A model generated the notes under the pieces. That model worked only from the letters and a program-made list of their open reading frames with translations, ran no database searches and was not told the DNA's origin. 64,000 nt of DNA. Origin: Rhizobium leguminosarum. GTDB lineage: Bacteria; Pseudomonadota; Alphaproteobacteria; Rhizobiales; Rhizobiaceae. A program made the position numbers and the translations under genes. How positions within the stretch are numbered: position 1 is the stretch's first letter; every line of letters begins with the position of its first letter. The DNA lies in assembly GCF_001652265.1 (NCBI RefSeq), contig NZ_LWBS01000450.1:143832-207831 (forward strand), given 5' to 3'. This document shows, one piece after another, positions 50,518 through 57,746 of this stretch.

Positions 50518-51138
50518 ATGGCAGTGCAGGCGGAACCGGTGCTTGTGGCAGGATTGATCGAGGTGTGCCGCGCGACGATCGCGGAAAACAGCGATCACCT
50601 CTGTGCGCTCGATCGCGCCATCGGCGATGGCGATCACGGAACCAACATGAGGCGCGGCTGCGAGGCGGTGAGCGCCGAAGGCGAAACCCTGTCCAGCCTG
50701 CCCTTCCCCGACGCCATGGAAAAGATCGGCCTGACCCTGGTGATGAATGTCGGCGGTGCGGCCGGGCCGCTCTACGGCACGCTGCTGATGGAGATCGGCC
50801 GCGAGCTTCGCAAAAACGACGAGAAGGCCGATTTTTCGCAGGTGCTGAAACAGGCGATCGATGCCGTCGCAAGACGCGGTCGGGCGCATGCCGGCGACAA
50901 AACCCTGCTCGACGTGCTCTATCCCGTGCATGCGGCACTCGCCAGCCGCTCGCCGCTCGGCGCAATCGCCCGCAGGGCCGAGCGTTCCGCCAACCGCACC
51001 GCTGACATGAAGGCGATGCGCGGGCGCGCCGCCTATCTCGGCGACCGCTCGATCGGTCATGTCGATCCCGGCGCGTCGAGCTGTGCGCTGCTGACCACGG
51101 CGATCTGCCGCTATCTCGGGGAGCACCGTCCGCAATGA
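50518..51138 (+). CDS. dhaL: PTS-dependent dihydroxyacetone kinase, subunit DhaL
   Basis: A 206-residue ADP-binding subunit. D-G-D-H-G-T-N-M holds the Mg-ADP Asp residues, and G-G-A-A-G-P-L-Y-G-T and D-P-G-A-S-S-C are family motifs. DhaL carries the phosphate from DhaM to the substrate on DhaK. A GGGAGGG site lies at 50511-50517; ATG 50518 is very close to it and GTG 50524 has ideal spacing, so the start is uncertain by two codons. ATG 50476 lacks a site. The stop overlaps the dhaM start by ATGA. Confidence 0.88.
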   Translation: MAVQAEPVLVAGLIEVCRATIAENSDHLCALDRAIGDGDHGTNMRRGCEAVSAEGETLSSLPFPDAMEKIGLTLVMNVGGAAGPLYGTLLMEIGRELRKNDEKADFSQVLKQAIDAVARRGRAHAGDKTLLDVLYPVHAALASRSPLGAIARRAERSANRTADMKAMRGRAAYLGDRSIGHVDPGASSCALLTTAICRYLGEHRPQ

Positions 51139-51533
51139 ATGGAAAGACCGCAAATGTGGGTATCGTGATCGTCTCCCACTCGCCGCTGGTGGCAAGGGGG
51201 ATCGCCGACATGGTGCGGCAGATGGTCGGCGACTGCGTGCCGCTCGCCTGGTCGGGTGGCAACGTCCATGGCGACCTCGGCACCGATGCCGGCGGCATCC
51301 TGAGAGCGATCGAGGCCGCCTGGTCCGATGCCGGCGTCGCCGTCTTCGTCGATCTCGGCGGCGCAGAAACGAACAGTGAGATGGCGATCGAAATGCTGGG
51401 CCTTCCCCGTGCGGCCCTCGTCTCCATCTGCAACGCGCCTTTGGTTGAAGGCGCCGTCATCGCCGCCGCCGAGGCGTCGGGGGGCGCATCGCTGGCCAAA
51501 GTCGTCGCCACAGCCGAGGAACTGTCCCCCTGA
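51135..51533 (+). CDS. dhaM: PTS-dependent dihydroxyacetone kinase, phosphotransferase subunit DhaM (EIIA-like)
   Basis: A 132-residue EIIA-Man-type domain. The phospho-acceptor His is in I-V-S-H-S-P-L-V-A-R-G. Length equals a single EIIA domain; E. coli DhaM is longer because it is fused to HPr and a truncated EI, which here are separate genes just downstream. It passes phosphate from HPr to DhaL. Overlaps on both sides indicate coupled translation. Confidence 0.88.
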   Translation: MNGKTANVGIVIVSHSPLVARGIADMVRQMVGDCVPLAWSGGNVHGDLGTDAGGILRAIEAAWSDAGVAVFVDLGGAETNSEMAIEMLGLPRAALVSICNAPLVEGAVIAAAEASGGASLAKVVATAEELSP

Positions 51534-51877
51534 TGACGAGCGGATTGCGTAGTGAAAAACAGGAGCCCGACCCATTGCACGTGAATTGCCAGACGGAGGT
51601 GGAAGTCAAGCACGGTGTTGGGCTGCATGCCCGCCCCTCCGTCACCTTCACGCGACTTGCCAAGTCCTTCCCCTGTTCGATCGAGATCGCTGTCAACGGC
51701 AGCGACGTCTGGCTGAACGGCAAGAGCATCATCAAGATCATGGGCGCGCGAATCCGAAAGGGGTCGATCCTCAGGATCCGCGCCGACGGCATTCTCGCCG
51801 AAGAGGCGATCCGCGCGCTGAAGGAACTCATCGAGCGCAACTTCGATGAGGAAAAGAAACATGGCCGAACCGCTTAG
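51533..51877 (+). CDS. HPr-like phosphocarrier protein
   Basis: A 114-residue HPr. The active His is in V-G-L-H-A-R-P-S-V-T-F; K-S-I-I-K-I-M replaces the K-S-I-M-G-V/L-M segment around the regulatory Ser (the Ser is present). It has an N-terminal extension of about 20 residues beyond canonical HPr. Its place inside the dha operon suggests a dedicated carrier. It overlaps the EI gene by 17 bases. Confidence 0.9.
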   Translation: MTSGLRSEKQEPDPLHVNCQTEVEVKHGVGLHARPSVTFTRLAKSFPCSIEIAVNGSDVWLNGKSIIKIMGARIRKGSILRIRADGILAEEAIRALKELIERNFDEEKKHGRTA

Positions 51878-53441
51878 GTTGACAGCAAAGAGCGCATCCC
51901 CGGGCATCGCATCCGGCCCGGCCTTTGTGGCCGAGAGGCCGAACGCCGCCCCTGCGTCCCGAGCCATCGGTGGATACAGCGCGCTGGAGAAGGCGATTGA
52001 CATCTCGATCGGCGAACTCGAGCACCTTGCCGATGGAGCCGATGCCGAAAGCCGGGATATCATCGATTTCCAGATCGAGGTGCTGCGCGATCCGACCATC
52101 GCGGAAGCGACCGGCGCGCGCATGGAAGCCGACGAGAATGTCGTCTTTGCCTGGGTCGCCACCCTCGACGCCTATATCGGCGAACTCGAAGCGGCCGACG
52201 AGGAGCAGATGCGGGCACGCGCCGTCGATATTCTCGACATCAAGAACCGTGTGCTTGGGGCGCTCGCCGGCACCCCGATCGCCGATTTCCCGCCCGGCTC
52301 GGTCTTTGTCGGCAAGGACATGGAGCCGAGCCGCTTTCTCGCCCATGACTGGTCGAAGGGCGGCGGCATCGCGCTGTTTGCAGGCAGCACCGCCGGCCAT
52401 GTCGCCCTGCTTGCCCGGGCGAAATCGGTGCCGATGGTGGTCGGCACGGGTCGCTTTTCGGCAGCAGATGGAGATCCCGTTCGCGTGGATGGCGACGCCG
52501 GTGCGGTCGTCCTGATGGCCGGCGGCATGCTGATCCCGGCACCGGCACCGGCACAAGCGCCTGCCAGCGACACGCAGACCGAAAGCGGCGAGTTGCGCAC
52601 CGCGGACGGCGTGCCGATCCTGCTCTCCATCAATATTAACGATCCCGCCGAGATCGATGCGCTCGATCCGGCAACGGCAGGCGTCGGCCTGATGCGCTCG
52701 GAATTTTCAGTTGCCACAATCGCCGATGCCGCCAATGAGGAACGGCAGCTGGCGATCTATCGCCGCGTGCTGGAGCAGGCGGGCGACAGGCCGGTGACGA
52801 TCCGCATGCTCGATATCGGCGGCGACAAGCCGCTCGCTGGCCTCGAAAACCTGCCGGCTCTCTCCACTTCTGGCCTGCGCGGCATCCGGCTGCTGCTCGC
52901 CCGGCCGGAAATCGCCCGCGTGCAGGCCCGCGCCCTGCTGCGCGCCGCCGTCTTCGGCAGGCTGTCGGTGATGCTGCCGATGGTGACCTTTCCCGACGAG
53001 ATCGACAGGATGCGAGAGCTATTCCGCGAGGAAGCCGAAAAGCTCGGCCGCCGCGCCCTTCTCCACCGGATGCCGCCGATCGGCATGATGGTGGAGGTAC
53101 CATCAGCCGCATTGATGCTCGACGCCTTCGGGGCGGCGGCGTTCTTCTCGTTCGGAACCAACGACCTCACCCAATATCTTGCCGCCTCCGCCCGCGACGA
53201 TATCGACGCCGATGCCGGCAAGGTTGCACCCGCCGTGCTCCGGCTACTTGCCCAGGCGGTGAAGCTGACCGCCGGCAAGCCGGTCAGCATCTGCGGCGAC
53301 ATGGCCGGCAATCCGCACTATCTGCCCGGGCTGCTTGCCGCCGGCCTCCGGCATTTTTCCGTGGCGCCGGCCCGGCGTCCCGCGATAAGATCGGCGATCA
53401 TTGGCCTCAACGCCGATGGCACAAGGGCAGCCGGAGAGTAG
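51861..53441 (+). CDS. Enzyme I of the phosphotransferase system (dedicated copy)
   Basis: A 526-residue PEP-protein phosphotransferase. The phospho-His region reads G-S-T-A-G-H-V-A-L-L-A-R; the PEP-binding domain has R-M-L-D-I-G-G-D-K-P, G-L-R-G-I-R-L-L-L and the Cys in I-C-G-D-M-A-G-N. It is about 50 residues shorter than E. coli EI. ATG 51861 has GAGG upstream at 51848-51851 and starts a normal N-terminus. It feeds phosphate from PEP to the HPr gene just before it. Confidence 0.9.
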   Translation: MAEPLRLTAKSASPGIASGPAFVAERPNAAPASRAIGGYSALEKAIDISIGELEHLADGADAESRDIIDFQIEVLRDPTIAEATGARMEADENVVFAWVATLDAYIGELEAADEEQMRARAVDILDIKNRVLGALAGTPIADFPPGSVFVGKDMEPSRFLAHDWSKGGGIALFAGSTAGHVALLARAKSVPMVVGTGRFSAADGDPVRVDGDAGAVVLMAGGMLIPAPAPAQAPASDTQTESGELRTADGVPILLSININDPAEIDALDPATAGVGLMRSEFSVATIADAANEERQLAIYRRVLEQAGDRPVTIRMLDIGGDKPLAGLENLPALSTSGLRGIRLLLARPEIARVQARALLRAAVFGRLSVMLPMVTFPDEIDRMRELFREEAEKLGRRALLHRMPPIGMMVEVPSAALMLDAFGAAAFFSFGTNDLTQYLAASARDDIDADAGKVAPAVLRLLAQAVKLTAGKPVSICGDMAGNPHYLPGLLAAGLRHFSVAPARRPAIRSAIIGLNADGTRAAGE

Positions 53442-53442
53442 A

Positions 53443-53850
53443 ATGGCGCGCGAAGACACCGAAGACGCCATTATCGCCTACAAGTCCATTTTGGCGCAGA
53501 TCATCGACAACAGGCCATCGGGCACGCGCCAGCGCCTGGCGACGGCGCTTGGAAAACATCGCAGCTTCGTCACCCAGATCACCAGCCCGACCTATGCAAC
53601 GCCGCTGCCGGCGCGCCATCTCGCGACAATCGTCCGCGTCTGCCATTTCAGTGCCACTGAGGAGGAGCGCTTTCTCGAAGCCTATCAGGCCGCCCATCCC
53701 GGCAAGCTGCCGGACCTCGGCCATTCCGAGAAATTGCGGCACCTTTCGCTGATGGTACCCGACTTCGGCGACGACAGGAAAAACCGCCTGTTGGAAGAGG
53801 CGATCTCCGATCTGGTGCAGAAGATCGTCGCGATCTCGGGTGCGGAATGA
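53443..53850 (+). CDS. Small helix-turn-helix-like protein of the dha locus
   Basis: A 135-residue protein. R-Q-R-L-A-T-A-L-G-K-H-R-S-F-V-T-Q-I resembles an XRE-type helix-turn-helix. The later R-F-L-E-A-Y-Q-A-A-H-P-G-K-L suggests a helical binding part. It begins two bases after the EI stop (GGAGAG before ATG 53443), so it belongs to the operon and may regulate it. No close family is recognised. Confidence 0.65.
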   Translation: MAREDTEDAIIAYKSILAQIIDNRPSGTRQRLATALGKHRSFVTQITSPTYATPLPARHLATIVRVCHFSATEEERFLEAYQAAHPGKLPDLGHSEKLRHLSLMVPDFGDDRKNRLLEEAISDLVQKIVAISGAE

Positions 53851-53901
53851 CGAGTGTGCTGGTTGACGTGACGTAATGCTCTTGGCCTCCGGAGGGGCTT
53901 G

Positions 53902-54894
53902 ATGAAGAAGTTCATGAACACTGCGGAAACCATGGTCGCCGAAAGCGTCGAAGGCTTCGTGCGCGCCCATGAGGCCTTGGTGGTGTTCGGGCCTGAGCGC
54001 AGATGCATCCGCCGCCGCCATCTCACCGCTGGCAAGGTGGCGCTTATATCAGGCGGCGGCGCCGGCCATGAGCCGATGCATATCGGCTTCGTCGGCCACG
54101 GCATGCTGGACGCCGCCTGCGTCGGCCATATCTTCACCTCGCCGACGCCGAGCCAGATCATCGCCGCGATCGAAGAGGCCGATACCGGCGCCGGCTGCCT
54201 GCTGGTGGTCAAGAACTATGACGGCGATCTGATGAATTTCGAAATGGCGATCGAGATGGCCGGCGACCGCCACAGCCTCGACATGGTCGTCGTCAGCGAC
54301 GATATCGAGACATCGAGGTCCGGCGAAGGCAATGGCCGGCGCGGTGTTGCCGGAACGCTGATCGTCGAAAAACTCCTGGGTGCTGCGGCAGAACGCGGCA
54401 TGTCGCTTGCCGAATTGAAGCAGCTCGGCAAGGGATTGAACACCCGCATCCGCTCGATGGGTGTCGCGCTGAACGGCGTGACGGTGCCGCAGACCGAGCG
54501 CACGACATTTTCGCTTGGGCCCGGCGAGATGGAAATGGGCGTCGGCATCCATGGAGAACCCGGCCATGCCAGGCAGCCCTTCGCCGCCTCCGACGCCATC
54601 ATCGGCCATCTCTGCGAAACCATCGCCGGCGATATCGCGGTGGCGCCGGGTACCCGCGCACTGCTCTTCGTCAACGGCCTCGGCGGCACGCCGCCCGCTG
54701 AACTCTACCTCGCCTATAATGGCGCCCGCCGCTTCATCGAGGAAAGAGGCATCCCGATCGCACGCTCGCTTGTGGGAACCTATGTCACCTCACTCGACAT
54801 GCAGGGGCTGTCGGTCACCCTTGCCTTGCTGAGCGACGAGGAGATCGCGCTCTGGGACGCGCCGGTGGCGACGGCGGCGCTGCATTGGCCATAA
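53902..54894 (+). CDS. dhaK: PTS-dependent dihydroxyacetone kinase, substrate subunit DhaK
   Basis: A 330-residue stand-alone DhaK. G-G-G-A-G-H-E-P-M-H-I-G-F-V-G, L-V-V-K-N-Y-D-G-D-L and the covalent-binding His in G-I-H-G-E-P-G-H are kept. It would bind the ketose as a hemiaminal for DhaL. GGAGGGG at 53891-53897 supports ATG 53902. It completes the DhaK-DhaL-DhaM-HPr-EI relay and is the last gene of the run. Confidence 0.9.
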   Translation: MKKFMNTAETMVAESVEGFVRAHEALVVFGPERRCIRRRHLTAGKVALISGGGAGHEPMHIGFVGHGMLDAACVGHIFTSPTPSQIIAAIEEADTGAGCLLVVKNYDGDLMNFEMAIEMAGDRHSLDMVVVSDDIETSRSGEGNGRRGVAGTLIVEKLLGAAAERGMSLAELKQLGKGLNTRIRSMGVALNGVTVPQTERTTFSLGPGEMEMGVGIHGEPGHARQPFAASDAIIGHLCETIAGDIAVAPGTRALLFVNGLGGTPPAELYLAYNGARRFIEERGIPIARSLVGTYVTSLDMQGLSVTLALLSDEEIALWDAPVATAALHWP

Positions 54895-54978
54895 CGGCGT
54901 CCCGTCAAATATAAAGCGCTGCCATCTTCCGCCAGGCGCCGGCGCGGTGGGCGCGTCCATCCCAGAATGGCTGAATAA

Positions 54979-55020
54979 TCTTGTCCTTAAATCGATTCCG
55001 ATTGAAGGAATTATGCAGCG
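54979..55020 (+). repeat. Possible rhizobial intergenic repeat fragment
   Basis: TTAAATCGATTCCGATT then GAAGGAATTATGCAG. From memory, AAATCGATTCCGATT next to AAGGA and TGCAG is a frequent intergenic sequence in rhizobia. It lies between the convergent dhaK and esterase genes. Only a genome-wide count would confirm it. Confidence 0.35.
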
Positions 55021-55074
55021 ACATCTCGATGTCTCGATGCAGCCGCTGACTATACCAGCGCAGATATTCGCGGT

Positions 55075-56034
55075 TCATGGCACCCTGAAAAACTGTCCGA
55101 TCTTGTCGCGGAGAACCGCCTCTTGCTCAGCGCTGCCAGGGTAGTCGAAATGCCCCGCATCCAGGATGAAGATTTCATTAAATTTCGGTATCGCATTTGC
55201 GACAGCGAATTGGCAGGGCGGCGCGACGGAAGGATCGAAAAGGGCGACGGCGGTCAGCATCGGCACCTTGATCCGGCTGGCGGCGGTCGCCGCATCGTAG
55301 AAGCGCAGCGTTTCCAGCACGTTTCCATGTTCGGCCTGATATTCCTGCACCGATTCCGCACTGCCGACGCTCGGCAGCATCAGCCGCAGCGGCTGATGCC
55401 CGAAACTCGGCAGCGCCAGATGGCCGCGATCGATGCGCGGATCATACGCGATCGCCATCGCCCCGATACCGCCGCCGAAGCTGATGCCGCTATAGCCGAT
55501 ATGTCCCGAAAGCCAGGGATAAAGTGCCGTAAGCGTCGAAACGGCGAGCCAGATATCCTCGACGCAGCTACCGATGATATAGGCCTCCGGTCTGTCGATG
55601 TCGTGCAGCACATGCCAGGACGGGTTCTCGGAGATCGACGGATGGGCGCTGAGCGACAGCCCGCGGCAGCAGGGAAAGATGAGCGCCGTTTCCCTGACCG
55701 GCAGTTCGAAATCAGGGCGATCCCGCCCGCCGTAACCGTGTCCCACGACGAGGCCGCGCCGCACCTGCCCTTCCCGCGGCAGGAGCAGCCAGCCGCCGAT
55801 CCGGAACTCGCCGGTCGAGAGATAGACGAGGTCGAGCACATGCCAGTCGGGATGGGTGATCCGACTGTGGGAAAGCACCGGCTGCGGATCGACCGCCAGC
55901 GCCTTGAGATAGCGCGCCTTCCAGAAATCATCGAAGCCAGCGGGCGCCTCGGGTGGCTTGACCGCAAGAAGCTCCTCGAGCTGCATGCCGTAGGTTGGAT
56001 CGAAGTCGAAGGGATGTGTAGTCGGAATACTCAT
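55075..56034 (-). CDS. Acetylxylan esterase/cephalosporin deacetylase family hydrolase
   Basis: A 319-residue alpha/beta hydrolase. The nucleophile Ser is in G-Y-S-G-I-S-F-G-G-G; the family R-G-L-V-V-G-H-G-Y-G-G-R and the catalytic His in D-A-G-H-F-D-Y follow. Family members (carbohydrate esterase 7) remove acetyl groups from xylo-oligosaccharides or cephalosporin C. There is no signal peptide, so it acts in the cytoplasm. ATG 56034 is chosen; upstream residues are Arg-rich non-coding-like sequence. Confidence 0.87.
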   Translation of the reverse strand: MSIPTTHPFDFDPTYGMQLEELLAVKPPEAPAGFDDFWKARYLKALAVDPQPVLSHSRITHPDWHVLDLVYLSTGEFRIGGWLLLPREGQVRRGLVVGHGYGGRDRPDFELPVRETALIFPCCRGLSLSAHPSISENPSWHVLHDIDRPEAYIIGSCVEDIWLAVSTLTALYPWLSGHIGYSGISFGGGIGAMAIAYDPRIDRGHLALPSFGHQPLRLMLPSVGSAESVQEYQAEHGNVLETLRFYDAATAASRIKVPMLTAVALFDPSVAPPCQFAVANAIPKFNEIFILDAGHFDYPGSAEQEAVLRDKIGQFFRVP

Positions 56035-56117
56035 CCAAGGCTTTTCTCGTGAAAAAGCCAACGGCGCAAGGCTTCGCCTGCGCCAACCGATAAACCTTGC
56101 TTGTATGCCGGACACCT

Positions 56118-56738
56118 TCACGCCGCATCCGCCGCCTTGGATCGCCCGGATGCCTTGAAGAGTCTGCGGCCGATGGTACGCGCCGCCTCGAGATGGGTGG
56201 TCGCTTGGTCCGGTCCGGCTTCGAGCATCAACTCGGATGTCACAACGCGGGCGCCGCAATAATCGAAGATCCCATGATCGATCTGCGTCTTCATCGCGCT
56301 GAAATAGTCGTGCCGCGCATAGGTCCCGGCGTCGGCGCCGCCGAGGCCGACCAGATGCACCGGCAGACGGCCAAGCAGCTTCACCACCCCGGCATCCGCG
56401 CAATCGTCATAAGCCCAGCCATTGGTGAACACCCGATCGATCCATCCCTTGAGCAGCCCCGGCATCGACCACCAGTAGACGGGATAGACAAGCACCAGCG
56501 CATCGGCGCGGTCGATCCTTGCCTGCTCGGCGGCAACGTCGGCGGGCAGCACCCCTTCCCTCAGATGCAGGGCGATATCGGCCGCAGTGAACCGGGGATC
56601 GAAGCCCTCGGCCGCGAGATCGGCGATCTCGACGGAATGGCCGGCGTCGGAGAGCGTGATACCCTCGGCAAGATGCGCGGCGACGCCATGGGTGAGCGAC
56701 CGGGGATCGGGATGCGCGACGACGATGAGCGCGTGCAT
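56118..56738 (-). CDS. NAD(P)H-dependent flavin oxidoreductase (KefF/MdaB type)
   Basis: A 206-residue flavodoxin-like quinone reductase. The start M-H-A-L-I-V-V-A-H-P-D-P-R-S-L-T and V-Y-P-V-Y-W-W-S-M-P-G-L-L-K-G-W-I-D-R-V are typical of NAD(P)H dehydrogenase (quinone)-like proteins. They detoxify quinones or serve as ancillary subunits of K+ efflux. It is divergent from a TetR gene across 93 bp, the classic arrangement for a stress-inducible oxidoreductase. CAGGAG lies upstream of ATG 56738. Confidence 0.88.
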   Translation of the reverse strand: MHALIVVAHPDPRSLTHGVAAHLAEGITLSDAGHSVEIADLAAEGFDPRFTAADIALHLREGVLPADVAAEQARIDRADALVLVYPVYWWSMPGLLKGWIDRVFTNGWAYDDCADAGVVKLLGRLPVHLVGLGGADAGTYARHDYFSAMKTQIDHGIFDYCGARVVTSELMLEAGPDQATTHLEAARTIGRRLFKASGRSKAADAA

Positions 56739-56782
56739 GGCAAAAACTCCTGCTGAATGATTGCGGACGGAAGACGCAGCCT

Positions 56783-56827
56783 GTATACCTTTGTTAAGCT
56801 ACTTTCAGTAAGTTACTTTTGGTATAT
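56783..56827. promoter_or_regulatory. Operator region between the oxidoreductase and TetR genes
   Basis: TATACC and GGTATA form a distant inverted pair around two direct repeats, AGCTACTTTC (56798-56807) and AGTTACTTTT (56811-56820), spaced 13 bases. This AT-rich cluster is the probable binding site for the adjacent TetR protein and contains both promoters. Confidence 0.45.
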
Positions 56828-56831
56828 AGTG

Positions 56832-57527
56832 ATGTCAAGCGCCGAAACAACAGATCAGCCGACCGATCCGCAGCGCCGCCGCCGCCTGTCGCGACAGGAC
56901 CGGCATCGCCAGCTTCTCGACGTCGCCTGGCAGATCGTCCGCGATGAGGGAACGGAAGCGCTGACCCTTGGCCGGCTTTCCGAGCAGGCGGGCGTGACGA
57001 AACCCGTGGTCTACGATCATTTTGAAACCCGCCCCGGCCTGCTCGCAGCGCTCTACCGCGAATTCGACGCCCGCCAGACGACAGTGATGGACGCAGCCCT
57101 TGCTGCAAGCCAGCCATCTCTCGCCGACCGGGCCGCGGTCATCGCCGCCTCCTATGTCGACTGCGTGCTTCTCCAGGGCCGCGAAATCCCCGGCGTCATT
57201 GCCGCGCTCGCTGGCTCGCCGGAACTCGAAAGGATCAAGCGCGAATACGAGGCGGTCTTCATCGAGAAATGCCGCATTGCGCTTTCGCCCTTCGCCGGCG
57301 CCGGCACGATCGCCGCAGCCGGCCTCTGGGCCATGCTCGGCGCTGCCGAAGCCCTCTCCTATGCCGCCGCGTCGGGCGACATCACCGCCGTCGAGGCAAA
57401 GAACGAACTCTTCGAAACCATCGTCGCGATGGTGGCGAGAAGTATGGGCGGCGGCACGCATCACGATCACCTGCACGATCACCTGCACGATCACCTGCGC
57501 AATACGGCCGGCCTCGCATCGAGATGA
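56832..57527 (+). CDS. TetR-family regulator with His-rich C-terminal repeat
   Basis: A 231-residue TetR protein: helix-turn-helix at about residues 25-70 (L-L-D-V-A-W-Q-I-V-R-D-E-G, then A-G-V-T-K-P-V-V-Y-D-H-F). The end holds three H-D-H-L units coded by three exact copies of a 12-base unit at 57462-57497. This His/Asp tail may bind metal or be incidental expansion. ATG 56832 is used. It is divergent from the oxidoreductase and followed by an isochorismatase remnant and the epoxide hydrolase. Confidence 0.87.
   Translation: MSSAETTDQPTDPQRRRRLSRQDRHRQLLDVAWQIVRDEGTEALTLGRLSEQAGVTKPVVYDHFETRPGLLAALYREFDARQTTVMDAALAASQPSLADRAAVIAASYVDCVLLQGREIPGVIAALAGSPELERIKREYEAVFIEKCRIALSPFAGAGTIAAAGLWAMLGAAEALSYAAASGDITAVEAKNELFETIVAMVARSMGGGTHHDHLHDHLHDHLRNTAGLASR
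57462..57497 (+). repeat. Three tandem copies of a 12-bp unit in the TetR gene
   Basis: CACGATCACCTG is repeated three times without change and encodes H-D-H-L three times. Exact identity points to recent slippage expansion. Confidence 0.9.
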
Positions 57528-57746
57528 TCCGGCGGGAATACCTGTATCGAATCCACCGCCCGCTTCGCCATGGAACTCGGTTATTTCGCGACCCTGGTGA
57601 GCGACGCGACGGCCGCCTTCTCTCACCTAATGATGCATGCTGCGCACAAGCTGAACGGCCCGACCTACGCCCATGCTATTCTGACGACGGCCGAACTCAT
57701 CGAAGTCTTGCCCAAGGCGTCTGCTTCAAAGGAGACAATGCCATGA
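57528..57746 (+). pseudogene. Isochorismatase-like cysteine hydrolase, C-terminal remnant
   Basis: Reading on in the TetR frame right after its stop gives S-G-G-N-T-C-I-E-S-T-A-R-F-A-M-E-L-G-Y, then T-L-V-S-D-A-T-A-A-F-S-H and H-A-I-L-T-T-A-E-L-I-E-V-L-P. This is the C-terminal third of an isochorismatase-family hydrolase, including the catalytic Cys region (N-T-C-I-E-S-T). The N-terminal two thirds are missing and there is no start. The frame ends with TGA at 57744-57746, overlapping the epoxide hydrolase start. Confidence 0.75.
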
